From NCBI GenBank assembly GCA_041305085.1, contig JBFYMA010000025.1, forward strand, positions 1-33,157: a stretch of 33,157 nt of DNA, given 5' to 3'. The notes below the pieces were generated by a model. That model was not told the DNA's origin. It worked only from the letters and a program-made list of their open reading frames with translations, and ran no database searches. This DNA comes from SURF-58 sp041305085. Lineage in GTDB: Archaea > Nanobdellota > Nanobdellia > Woesearchaeales > UBA9642. The translations under genes were made by a program, and so were the position numbers. Below, piece after piece: positions 15,761 through 23,497 of this stretch. Position 1 is the first letter of the stretch. Every line of letters begins with the position of its first letter.

Positions 15761-18001
15761 TTACCTTACACTCCCTTCCTTAACTTTATCCACTTTGACT
15801 TCTTCTTCCACAGTCTTCAATACTTTGCCATCAGAAAAAACCCTGCCATCTCTGGCTTCAATCCTTACTTTCAGGAAATCCTTAAATGTTATCTGCTTTG
15901 TTTTTGGTGGCTTGCCTTCCACAAAAACCTGCTCTCCTGGCCTGCTCTCCTCAACAAACAGAACACCTACTTTTCCAGACTTATCTTCTGCAGCCAGCAG
16001 CATTCCTTCGCTTTTTTCTCCGCGAAGCTTTGCAGGCTCAAGGTTTGTGAGAACAACTATTTTTTTTCCTTGCAGTTCTTCAGGTTTATAGTGCTGCTTT
16101 AGTCCTGCCACGAGCTGCCTTTCCTCCTGTCCAAGGTCAATCTGCAGCACATAAAGCTTTTCTGCATCTGGATGAGGCTCTGCTTCCTTTACTTCAGCAA
16201 CCTTGAGATTCAGTATACTGATGTCAACAACTTCTGAATTTGCTGATTTTGTTGATAAATCCACACTTTCTTTTTGGGTTTGTTTCTGGCTTGTTTTTTT
16301 GCCTGAAAATCTTTTCTTAAATTCAGCTATCTGCTCATCTTCGAGCTTGCTAAAGAGTATTTCTGCATTATTTATCTTGTGGCCCTGCAAAACCTTTTTA
16401 GAAATATCATCCCAGAATAGCTTTTGCTTTATGTTCAGCTGCTTTCTTATTTTTTCTGCAGTGAATGGAAGGATAGGCTCTATTATTATGGAAAGATCTT
16501 TGATGAGCCTCACAAGGTTTCCTATTGCATTGTCAGCCTTTTCCTTGTTTTCCTTGATGTTTTTCCAAGGCTCCTGCTCCTGGAAATATGTGTTTCCCTT
16601 TTTGGAAAGGTGAAGTATTTCCTTTAGGGCATCCTTTAGCTTTATATGCTCATAGAGTTTTTCAATTTTTTTTACTTCATCCTCGTACTCAAAATGATAT
16701 ACTATATCTGGCACAGAATTTTTGTAGTATTTGTTTATAAACTGTAGAGTCCTGTTCACAAGGTTTCCGATATTTGCCACAAGCTCGTTGTTTATCCTCT
16801 CCTGAAAGTTGTCCCAGGAAAACTGGCTGTCATGGCTGTCAGGATGGTTTATTATGAGATAATACCTCCAGACATCAGCAGGAATTCCTGTATTGATGGC
16901 ATCATCGCAGAAAACTCCCTGGTTGAGGCTTTTGGAAAACTTTCCACTCTCATAATTCAGGTATTCGTTCACAGAAAGTCTGCTCACAAGCGTATAGTCC
17001 TCGTTTGTTCCTATTAAAAATGCAGGAAAGAGTATTGTGTGAAATGGTATGTTGTCTTTTCCCATGAACTGCACAAGAACAGTATTTTTATCTTTCCACC
17101 ATTTTTCCCAGTCTTTTCTGCACTCTTTTGTGATGCTTATATAGCCGATTGGAGCATCAAACCAGGAATAGAAAACCTTTTTTTCAAACCCTTTCAAAGG
17201 CACAGGGATTCCCCACTTTATATCCCTTGTTATAGCCCTTTCCTTTAGCCCTTCTTTTAGCCAGCTCTCTGTGGTTGTCCTTGCATTGTCTGTCCAGTCC
17301 TGCTTCACAGAACCAATCCATTTTTCAAGCCTTGGCTGCAATTTTGGAAGGTCTATAAACAGGTGTTTTGTTTTTCTTATGACTGGCTTATCACCTGAAA
17401 TCTTGCTGACAGGATCTATAAGGTCTGTTGCATTGAGAAGCTTTCCGCAGCTGTCGCACTGGTCTCCTCTTGCCTTTTCATAGCCGCAGTTAGGACACTT
17501 TCCCTCGACAAACCTGTCAGCCAGAAACCTGTCCTCCTTTTCAGAATAGAGCTGCTCTATCTCTTTTTCAACAATGAATCCGTTCTTGTGAAGCTTTAGA
17601 AATATCTCGCTGCTTATCTCGTGGTTGGCTTTGCTTGATGTCCTTCCAAAGCAGTCAAAACTGCAGCCAAACCATTCATAGACCTGCTTGTGGATCTTGA
17701 AGAATTTATCAACGCATTCTTTAGGAGAAATTCCCAGCTCGTGGGCCTTTGCCTCTGTTGTGGTTCCATTTTCATCTGTCCCAAGAACAGAGAGCACATT
17801 CTTTTTTTTGAGCTTCAGAAACCTGTCATAGACGTTTGCACTCAGCACACAGATCAAAGTTCCAAGATGAGGCACATTGTTTACATAAGGCAGTGCGCTG
17901 GTTATGAGAATCCTTGAACTGGAATTGGTTTTTTTGCCCTGTTTTTTTTTTTGGCTGTCTGTGCTTTTGCTTTTTTTTGCTAAAGTTGCGAAGTTTACCA
18001 C
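15761..18001 (-). CDS. metG: Methionyl-tRNA synthetase with fused C-terminal tRNA-binding domain
   Basis: This class I synthetase charges tRNA-Met. Motifs are HLGT (45-48, the HIGH box after SALPYVNNVP), a zinc knuckle with Cys169/172/182/185, and KFSKS (354-358, the KMSKS box). The anticodon-binding helical domain follows. From about 593 there is an EMAP/Trbp111-type tRNA-binding domain (NLKVAEVKEAEPHPDAEKL and following), which in many archaea is a separate protein. The start is GTG at 18001, the first possible start after an in-frame TAG. The N-terminal 29 residues are a Lys/Ser-rich extension. A TTAATAAAC box lies about 40 bp upstream. Confidence 0.95.
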   Translation of the reverse strand: MVNFATLAKKSKSTDSQKKKQGKKTNSSSRILITSALPYVNNVPHLGTLICVLSANVYDRFLKLKKKNVLSVLGTDENGTTTEAKAHELGISPKECVDKFFKIHKQVYEWFGCSFDCFGRTSSKANHEISSEIFLKLHKNGFIVEKEIEQLYSEKEDRFLADRFVEGKCPNCGYEKARGDQCDSCGKLLNATDLIDPVSKISGDKPVIRKTKHLFIDLPKLQPRLEKWIGSVKQDWTDNARTTTESWLKEGLKERAITRDIKWGIPVPLKGFEKKVFYSWFDAPIGYISITKECRKDWEKWWKDKNTVLVQFMGKDNIPFHTILFPAFLIGTNEDYTLVSRLSVNEYLNYESGKFSKSLNQGVFCDDAINTGIPADVWRYYLIINHPDSHDSQFSWDNFQERINNELVANIGNLVNRTLQFINKYYKNSVPDIVYHFEYEDEVKKIEKLYEHIKLKDALKEILHLSKKGNTYFQEQEPWKNIKENKEKADNAIGNLVRLIKDLSIIIEPILPFTAEKIRKQLNIKQKLFWDDISKKVLQGHKINNAEILFSKLEDEQIAEFKKRFSGKKTSQKQTQKESVDLSTKSANSEVVDISILNLKVAEVKEAEPHPDAEKLYVLQIDLGQEERQLVAGLKQHYKPEELQGKKIVVLTNLEPAKLRGEKSEGMLLAAEDKSGKVGVLFVEESRPGEQVFVEGKPPKTKQITFKDFLKVRIEARDGRVFSDGKVLKTVEEEVKVDKVKEGSVR

Positions 18002-18138
18002 CCTCTATGCTTTTGCTAAAGAAAAAATCGGGTTGTTTATTAATGTTTTGCCTTATTTCTTCTATGAGATTGTGCACAAAACCTCAGAGTCATTTAAACC
18101 CAAGTTCGCTGCTTCTCTTACAAAATCCTGTCCCTGCC

Positions 18139-18456
18139 TTAGTATTGGCTTGTTTCTGTGTTTAAAAAAGTTATGATAGTAATCTCGTTGGCTGTTTTTT
18201 CCAAAATCATTTTGAGGTAATAATTCTTCCTTTTGAAAAATACAGCAATTCTGAGGTTTCTCTGAAGCCATATAAATTTAGGTTTTTCATTAATCAGAAT
18301 TCTTATTAAATCAGTTTCCTTAAATATATTTCTTTGGTAAGTGCTTAAATGAAACAGTGTATGAGGGCTTACACAAACAGAATTATCTCTGTATTGTGAA
18401 AGTATTTCCTGAAACTCAGCGATATCAAGAAATTTAATTATTTTAGTGCTGTTCAC
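18139..18456 (-). CDS. Small DUF4258-like protein, possible toxin-fold
   Basis: The 105-residue protein shows a pattern seen in RelE/DUF4258-type small proteins: CVSPHTLFHLSTYQRN, then a hydrophobic strand IWLQRNLRIAVFFKRK, YLKMIL and a closing IITFLN. Family assignment is tentative. The start is GTG at 18456, with a CTTAAATAAT box about 25-30 bp upstream. No clear antitoxin ORF is adjacent: downstream is the MetRS promoter, and an overlapping minus frame at 18062-18271 has no convincing start. It could equally be an orphan protein. Confidence 0.65.
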   Translation of the reverse strand: MNSTKIIKFLDIAEFQEILSQYRDNSVCVSPHTLFHLSTYQRNIFKETDLIRILINEKPKFIWLQRNLRIAVFFKRKNYYLKMILEKTANEITIITFLNTETSQY

Positions 18457-18541
18457 AAAATTTGCTGGAAAAAAATATTATTTAAGTGTTGCCAGAAAAA
18501 AAGTCTTATTTTTTCAAAAAACTCGCAATATTTCCGAGAAA

Positions 18542-19402
18542 TCAGACCACAACATAGCTGAATATTCCCAGATACCATGCGCCCAGCATCACTGCAAGTA
18601 TGAATGCTATCAAAAAGCTTGGCACAAAGGGGATGCCATACTTTACCTTCACTTTTTTTATTCCAAGCTTCAATAGCAGGGCTATCTGCTTTTTCTCTAT
18701 GCCCAAATCCTTGGGGCCTGTAATTGTTCTTCCCTTTACCACAACATCCTCTGCAATCCAGTCTCCTTCTGTGAGTTTTGCAGGGGAAACATCCTTTATC
18801 ATGCATGATTTTTCCACAACTCTTATCATTATCCAAAGGTGTGTGAGGAAGAAAAGGATTGTTGCCAGAAGGAACAACTCAAGCTTAAATCCGGGAGAGA
18901 TAAAAAAGGCGAAAATAACTGCAACAACTACGACAAAATAAAGAAGTATTCTTATCCTTACAATCTTTTTTGTTCTTGTAGTTTCAAGGTATGATTTTTT
19001 AAAAGTCTTCCAGTTCTGGAATGCAACTATCAGGCTCCAGATTATTCCATACACTGCTCCTACAAGCACTGTGTTTATTAAAAAAGTCAGCAGCAAAAGG
19101 CTTCCGGGATTAAAACCGACAACAGCGCCTATTCCCATAATTACTTTTGTGTCTCCTCCTCCCCACTGCCCGAGCTTGTACATCGCCAACCCTATCAGAA
19201 AACAGACCACAAAGCCTATTATGCTGTAGAGCAAAAGATAAAAATCCAGGTAAATTATCGACAGAATCAGGTTCAGGCCAAACCCAAGATATATGAATCC
19301 ATGGCTTATCCAGTCCGGAACTTCCCTTGTCCTCAGGTCTGTGTACGAACCCACTGCAAGCAGCAAAAATGCCAGAAAAACACTTATCGTCAATTCATCC
19401 AT
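18542..19402 (-). CDS. Prepilin/prearchaellin peptidase (A24 aspartyl protease)
   Basis: The 286-residue membrane protein has 6-8 predicted helices. The two catalytic Asp residues of the A24 family are visible: Asp22 in YTDLRTREVPDW and Asp84 in GGGDTK. This enzyme cleaves class III signal peptides of archaellins, pilins and related secreted subunits. A soluble loop of about 60 residues (roughly 200-260) sits before the last helix and is long for the family. No pilin or archaellum gene is visible in the window. The start at 19402 is leaderless from the TATA shared with the divergent gene. Confidence 0.9.
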   Translation of the reverse strand: MDELTISVFLAFLLLAVGSYTDLRTREVPDWISHGFIYLGFGLNLILSIIYLDFYLLLYSIIGFVVCFLIGLAMYKLGQWGGGDTKVIMGIGAVVGFNPGSLLLLTFLINTVLVGAVYGIIWSLIVAFQNWKTFKKSYLETTRTKKIVRIRILLYFVVVVAVIFAFFISPGFKLELFLLATILFFLTHLWIMIRVVEKSCMIKDVSPAKLTEGDWIAEDVVVKGRTITGPKDLGIEKKQIALLLKLGIKKVKVKYGIPFVPSFLIAFILAVMLGAWYLGIFSYVVV

Positions 19403-19423
19403 AGTTTTTAGTTTTGGGTAAAG

Positions 19424-19433
19424 TTTATAAATT
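19424..19433. promoter_or_regulatory. Bidirectional TATA box
   Basis: TTTATAAATT is near-palindromic and sits about 22 bp from both divergent ATGs (19402 minus, 19454 plus), so one element seems to serve two leaderless genes. Confidence 0.6.
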
Positions 19434-19453
19434 TTTCCAGCATCCTGAATCCC

Positions 19454-20200
19454 ATGGGGTCAATAATCGATTTTGAGGAGCTGTTCAAGAAAAGGATTTT
19501 TAACTCAAGAATTGTTGAAAAAGAGTTTCCGCAGCATATAGCAATAAGCACGCAGTCATTTGAAACTTGGGTTGAAAAGAACAATTCCTCGATGGAAAAA
19601 GCCGCAGAAAAGCATCTGGGCATATTGAACGAGCTTATAGAGTGGCAGGTAAAAAAAGACCTTCCAATACTTACCATAAACCTGGCCCAGACGCCTGAGG
19701 AGTACAAGTTTTTCTTAAAAAACTTTTTTGACGATCTTGCTGGCAGCAGCATTATAAGCGACAACCAGACAAGGATTTTTGTTGTAGGGAAATGGTACGA
19801 CCTAAGCCCAAGCATTGTTGACTCCATAAAAAACGTGATGAGCAAAACAAAGGATTACGACAAGTTTTTTCTCAACCTTTGCGTTAATTACGACGGCCAG
19901 GACGAAATAGCCAGCAGCCTAAAGCTAATGGCCAGAAAGATAGAAGCCCAAAAGCTCCAGGTAGAGGATGTGACAAAGGAGATGATAAAAGAAAACCTTT
20001 TCACATCATATTTTCTGCCGCCACAATTGATGATAGAGCCTGGAAACACTTTTTCAGGGGTTCTGCTCTGGGATTCCCAGGGAGCTGTTGTGCACTTCAC
20101 AGGAAAAAACTGGCTGGATTTTGACAAAAAGCACCTGGATGAGGGTGTAGAGCTTTACAGCACTTCTGAAAAGCACTCAAAAGAAAAACCCAAGGAATAG
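19454..20200 (+). CDS. Degenerate cis-prenyltransferase (UppS/NgBR-like) homologue
   Basis: The 248-residue protein follows the undecaprenyl diphosphate synthase fold from end to end: HIAI (28-31), NLCVNYDGQDEI, and a C-terminal FSGVLLWDS...VVHF...WLDFD pattern. The catalytic residues are gone. The DGNxRW box reads QSFETW (34-39), so the catalytic Asp is Gln34 and the Asn and Arg are lost; NYGGRxEI has become NYDGQDEI; the RTSGExRLS arginines are absent. Active enzymes make the polyprenyl carrier lipid used in glycosylation. This copy may be an NgBR/Nus1-like noncatalytic subunit. No catalytic partner is present in the window. The start fits a leaderless ATG. Confidence 0.8.
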   Translation: MGSIIDFEELFKKRIFNSRIVEKEFPQHIAISTQSFETWVEKNNSSMEKAAEKHLGILNELIEWQVKKDLPILTINLAQTPEEYKFFLKNFFDDLAGSSIISDNQTRIFVVGKWYDLSPSIVDSIKNVMSKTKDYDKFFLNLCVNYDGQDEIASSLKLMARKIEAQKLQVEDVTKEMIKENLFTSYFLPPQLMIEPGNTFSGVLLWDSQGAVVHFTGKNWLDFDKKHLDEGVELYSTSEKHSKEKPKE

Positions 20201-20365
20201 CTTGTCTAATTAATGTGCCGTCGCCAATTCATGAGCAGAGGTATTATGTATGATCTAGAACAGGACGAGGGGGTTGTCCCTTACTGGGAGGACGTGCTTT
20301 TGGTTTGCAGATTTATGGGAAGTGAATTCGGCGACGACCTCAGACAGGAGAATAATTAGACAAGC
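20200..20365. repeat. 166-bp inverted-repeat-bounded element
   Basis: GCTTGTCTAATTA (20200-20212) pairs perfectly with TAATTAGACAAGC (20353-20365). Inside, CGTCGCC plus AATTC (20219-20230) pairs with GAATT and GGCGACG (20324-20336) with one bulged base. Two smaller hairpins are possible near 20276-20293 and 20338-20348. The left arm begins on the last base of the UppS-like stop codon. It may be a small insertion, a structured RNA or a processed transcript. A 48-codon ORF lies inside. Confidence 0.7.
20213..20359 (+). CDS. Possible 48-residue protein inside the inverted-repeat element
   Basis: ATG at 20213 immediately follows the left arm and the TAG at 20357-20359 lies inside the right arm, so the frame fills the element almost exactly. 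The peptide begins MCRRQFMSRGIMYDLEQDEG and ends DDLRQENN. A second ATG lies at 20231. No SD or family is visible. A stop-free frame of this length can occur by chance, so the coding call is weak. Confidence 0.35.
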   Translation: MCRRQFMSRGIMYDLEQDEGVVPYWEDVLLVCRFMGSEFGDDLRQENN

Positions 20366-20411
20366 CACTCAATGAACAAAACTTATAAATGAAAAGCTTT
20401 TCTGGAATCAT

Positions 20412-20948
20412 ATGCAGGTCTACGAGCCAAGGGAAGACTCAGAGCTTATAAAAAGGCGCGTTGCAGAATTTGCAAAGGGCCATGTTCTGGACATGGGCAC
20501 AGGCACAGGCATTCTTGCTCTGGAAGCTTCAAAAACAGCAGATTCAGTAATTGCGCTGGACGTGAACCCTGAAGCAGTAAATCTCTGCAAAAAAAAAATC
20601 CAGAACAACAAAATTCTTTTTTACAAATCAGACCTGTTTGAGATTTTTGAGCTTGGAAAGATAAAAAGGGATTTTGACCTGATAATTTTTAATCCCCCCT
20701 ATCTTCCAAACAATGATTATGCAGATATTGCGCTTGACGGAGGAAAGCATGGCTGGGAACTTGTAGAGAGATTCCTGAAAAAAGCAAAAAATTTTTTGAA
20801 ATCCAGCGGAAAAATACTCCTGCTCATTTCCAGCATTACAAACAAGCCAAAGGTTGAGAGAATAATGCAGCAGCACAGCTACAGGTTCAGGGTTTTGGAA
20901 GAGCAAAAGCTGGCTTTCGAGTCATTGTATGTTTATCTGGTGGAATAA
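20412..20948 (+). CDS. HemK/Mtq2-like class I methyltransferase
   Basis: The 178-residue protein has the SAM-binding motif LDMGTGTG (26-33), an acidic residue in LDVNPEA that binds the ribose, and the NPPY tetrapeptide (94-97) that defines amino-methyltransferases acting on planar NH2 groups. The start VYEPREDSELI matches the archaeal/eukaryotic Mtq2 type that methylates the Gln of the GGQ motif of release factor aRF1. The N-terminal recognition domain of bacterial PrmC is absent, as expected for this type. A CTTATAAATG box at about 20380-20389 fits the leaderless ATG. Confidence 0.9.
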   Translation: MQVYEPREDSELIKRRVAEFAKGHVLDMGTGTGILALEASKTADSVIALDVNPEAVNLCKKKIQNNKILFYKSDLFEIFELGKIKRDFDLIIFNPPYLPNNDYADIALDGGKHGWELVERFLKKAKNFLKSSGKILLLISSITNKPKVERIMQQHSYRFRVLEEQKLAFESLYVYLVE

Positions 20949-20959
20949 TTAATACTATA

Positions 20960-21799
20960 ATGGACAGGAGAAGCGCAATAAAAAAGATGGGAAAAGTTCT
21001 TGCTTTAACAGCTTCAGGAATACTTATCCCGAAAAGCCTTGAAGCAGGAATAATAAACTTAGTCACTGGAGACATTCCAAAATATGATGATTACGAAAGG
21101 CCCAGCAGAAAATTCGCTGAGCAGATATTCTCAAGAAACGGCTTTTCAGAAAGCTTTGAGTTTTACTTCTGGATGCCTCCAAATTCATTCAGCCTGAACC
21201 TTGTACTTTACAAGCAAGAGCCTCTGACTGCAGAGGGATATTTCAGAATTTCCAAGAATCTCCAGGAGACTACTCTGGAGATGAGGCTTAAATCATATGA
21301 AATAGAAAATCCTGAAAAGATGATTGAAAACAAGCAGATCATCCTCAGCCAGCGAAGCCGTCCGAATCCAGAAGGGAAAAAGCTCTATACAGAGAGCGAG
21401 TTTGACTTTGTTTTGGACAGTCTTGGAGATCCTGTAGAAAAAGAAAACTATAATGAAAAATATTTGGTGGATTATCCAACAGCAATAGATATAATAAACT
21501 ATTTTTTTCAGGGACAAGTCCAGAGCACAGGAGTGGAGTTTGCAGGCCAAAAAAAAATTCTTCAGAAGTACAATCTCCAGGTTTGTCAAGAACGCAATTC
21601 TCATCCTTATGATGCTGTGTTTACTGCTCACATCATAAACAGAAGCCCAAAAGTGAATAACATAAAGGTTTTCTGCTACAAAATTAATGGAAGATTTTTT
21701 CCTGCGGAGCTGTGGGCAGATTACGGTCTGAATGCCCCTGGAAAACCCTCTGCTGTTCTTAAGGCCGTGCTTAAAAAAGACCAGTATACAAAAAAATGA
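20960..21799 (+). CDS. Unidentified protein with a twin-arginine-like signal peptide
   Basis: The 279-residue protein begins MDRRSAIKKMG followed by a hydrophobic stretch (KVLALTASGILIP). This resembles a Tat signal peptide with Arg3-Arg4 and a Lys after the pair, though the S/T-R-R-x-F-L-K consensus is only partly met. The mature part is rich in aromatic and charged residues and looks beta-rich, without recognised domain. It starts 11 bp after the methyltransferase and overlaps the next gene by 4 bp, so the three are probably co-transcribed. Whether the organism has TatC cannot be told from this window. Confidence 0.75.
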   Translation: MDRRSAIKKMGKVLALTASGILIPKSLEAGIINLVTGDIPKYDDYERPSRKFAEQIFSRNGFSESFEFYFWMPPNSFSLNLVLYKQEPLTAEGYFRISKNLQETTLEMRLKSYEIENPEKMIENKQIILSQRSRPNPEGKKLYTESEFDFVLDSLGDPVEKENYNEKYLVDYPTAIDIINYFFQGQVQSTGVEFAGQKKILQKYNLQVCQERNSHPYDAVFTAHIINRSPKVNNIKVFCYKINGRFFPAELWADYGLNAPGKPSAVLKAVLKKDQYTKK

Positions 21800-22380
21800 T
21801 TGAGTTCCTGGCAAAAGGCAAAAGAGGAATTGTCTATATTGACAAAGAAAAAAAAACAGCTGTAAAGCAGCCCAACCCCCAGAGCAGGGCTAACAACAGG
21901 CTGGAAATAGAGGCAATGTTTCTCAAAAAGCTTAACAGGCATGGAATCGGCCCAAAATTCATTTCATACCACGACAACAAACTGGAGATGGCGTATGTTG
22001 AAGGAGAACGGATTGCTGACTATTTCAAAAACCCTTTAATAAGTAATCCTCAGGTAAAAAAAGTTATCAAAGAAGTCTTTTTCCAGCTCTTCACAATGGA
22101 CTCTCTGGGAATAAACAAGCAGGAGATGACAAATCCCTACAAGCATATAATAGTAAGCAAAAACAGGCCAATAATGATTGATTTTGAAAAGTGCCGTTAC
22201 TCAAAAAAGCACAAAAATGTTTCCCAGTTTATCCAGTTTATCTGCACCCTCTCTATCCAAAATATTTTCAGGGAGAAAAATATTGTGCTGGACTGCAAAA
22301 ATCTTAGGAAGGCTGTACTGGATTACAAAAAATCACTTACAAGAAAAGACTTTGAAAAAATACTATCCTTCTTTGGGTGA
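21796..22380 (+). CDS. Predicted RIO-like serine/threonine protein kinase (COG2112 type)
   Basis: The 194-residue protein resembles the small archaeal predicted kinases of COG2112. It has a glycine-poor phosphate loop (AKGKRGIVY), a Lys in KTAVKQPN for ATP, a catalytic-loop region LGINKQEM near 115-125, and the metal-binding Asp in IMIDFEKCR. The classical HRD sequence is not obvious, as usual for this group. It overlaps the preceding gene by 4 bp, and its 3' end overlaps by 18 bp the stop of the convergent unknown gene. The substrate is unknown. Confidence 0.8.
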   Translation: MIEFLAKGKRGIVYIDKEKKTAVKQPNPQSRANNRLEIEAMFLKKLNRHGIGPKFISYHDNKLEMAYVEGERIADYFKNPLISNPQVKKVIKEVFFQLFTMDSLGINKQEMTNPYKHIIVSKNRPIMIDFEKCRYSKKHKNVSQFIQFICTLSIQNIFREKNIVLDCKNLRKAVLDYKKSLTRKDFEKILSFFG

Positions 22381-23157
22381 ATACTTGTTAGAAATGCTTT
22401 TTTTCCAGTTGCTGGAGAGGATTGGAAAATACTCCTTGTTATCGATAAGAAAAGAAAAAACATTCTTCAGCGCATCTTTATCTGGTTCTCCAGCTTTTTT
22501 ATAGATTTTTTTCAGCTGGCTGCACACTCCTGAATAGCAGCTTTCTGGAAAATCATTGTAGCTGCCCTCAGGAATTCTTACAATGCTTTTCTCTATAAGT
22601 GCAGATATTATTGGAGCAGACTCTGCATTGCTGGTTAACCTGTGTTTTTCGTGCAGATAGCATGCGTGAAAAGCAAGATATCTTAAGGCAGTTTGGTTCA
22701 GTGCTTTCAGTGCTTTCAGAAGTTTCTCAACCTCTGGGTGTGCGCTGCTGTATACTTCAGCAGTTTTTGTTATATGTTTTAGCTTTTTTGCATAAAGCAA
22801 TCGAATGCTTTTATCAAGATCCATAACTGGCTCATTTTGCTCAAGGCTTTGATTCTGTTTGTGTTCTGATTTATTTTCTGCTGATGGTGTAGAACAAGAA
22901 ATTTTCTCAATCCTCCATTTCCAGAGCTCCCACCAATGCTGTCGAAAAGGAAAAGCAAAAGCCTCACTATCCTGCTTCGATTCTTCAAGCTTGGCATTTT
23001 CTTCAAGCTTTTCAGCAAGCTCTGCTCTATATTTATTTCTTTCAGCAAGCTCTTCAGTTATTTCATGGATATGCTCTTCAATTGCAGAAATGCCTTTGCT
23101 TTCAGCAATAAGCCTGACAATGCAGTAATAGCTCCCAACCCTGTATTTTGGCTGCAT
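22363..23157 (-). CDS. Unidentified helical protein, 264 aa
   Basis: No family is recognised. Residues 20-65 form a strongly charged helical segment, probably coiled coil, followed by a Trp-rich stretch (HWWELWKWRIEK) and a helical C-terminal half. No membrane helix or signal is seen. The ATG at 23157 has a TATA-like TTTATTAG about 25-30 bp upstream. Its 3' end overlaps the kinase stop by 18 bp, which is unusual for unrelated convergent genes and suggests compact packing. Confidence 0.72.
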   Translation of the reverse strand: MQPKYRVGSYYCIVRLIAESKGISAIEEHIHEITEELAERNKYRAELAEKLEENAKLEESKQDSEAFAFPFRQHWWELWKWRIEKISCSTPSAENKSEHKQNQSLEQNEPVMDLDKSIRLLYAKKLKHITKTAEVYSSAHPEVEKLLKALKALNQTALRYLAFHACYLHEKHRLTSNAESAPIISALIEKSIVRIPEGSYNDFPESCYSGVCSQLKKIYKKAGEPDKDALKNVFSFLIDNKEYFPILSSNWKKSISNKYSPKEG

Positions 23158-23170
23158 AGAGGTGCAGAAA

Positions 23171-23180
23171 GTTTTTAAAC
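23171..23180 (+). promoter_or_regulatory. TATA box of the MGMT-like gene
   Basis: GTTTTTAAAC lies 21-30 bp before the ATG at 23201. It is palindromic, but for the opposite gene (start 23157) it is too close; that gene more likely uses the TTTATTAG at 23182-23189. Confidence 0.5.
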
Positions 23181-23200
23181 CTAATAAATGTGCCTGATTT

Positions 23201-23497
23201 ATGCCAACAAAGTTTGAAGAAAAAGTCTATTCTGTGTGCAGAAGAATTCCTAAAGGCAAAGTCTCCAGCTATAAAGCAATTGCCAGAGCTTTAAAAACAA
23301 AGGCCTACAGGGCTGTTGGCCAGGCTCTGAACAAAAACCCTTATGCCCCAAAAGTTCCATGCCACAGGGTTATTAACAGCGACGGGAGGCTTGGAGGGTT
23401 TGCTTCAGGCATAAAAAACAAGATAAAAATGCTTATTGCTGAAGGTGTAGAAATAAAGAATAAAAGGATAGAAAAAAAGTACTTTTTTAGGCTTTAG
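23201..23497 (+). CDS. MGMT-type DNA alkyltransferase, C-terminal domain only
   Basis: The 98-residue protein is the DNA-binding and active-site domain of O6-alkylguanine-DNA alkyltransferase. It has the HTH region (KGKVSSYKAIARAL), an Arg finger region (AYRAVGQALNKNP), PCHRV with the acceptor Cys54, and the GGFASG...K...EG segment. Cys54 is retained, so it is a candidate repair enzyme rather than an ATL protein, in which Cys is replaced. The N-terminal Ogt domain is absent, as in many small archaeal homologues. The gene overlaps the TFB stop by 4 bp. Confidence 0.93.
   Translation: MPTKFEEKVYSVCRRIPKGKVSSYKAIARALKTKAYRAVGQALNKNPYAPKVPCHRVINSDGRLGGFASGIKNKIKMLIAEGVEIKNKRIEKKYFFRL

Noticed and set aside
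18062..18271. Second small ORF after the DUF4258-like gene, as an antitoxin
   Set aside because: It overlaps that gene in another frame and has no start in its nonoverlapping part; it also covers the MetRS promoter.
20200..20365. SRP RNA or RNase P RNA
   Set aside because: It is too short and lacks the conserved helix 8 or P4 core sequences.
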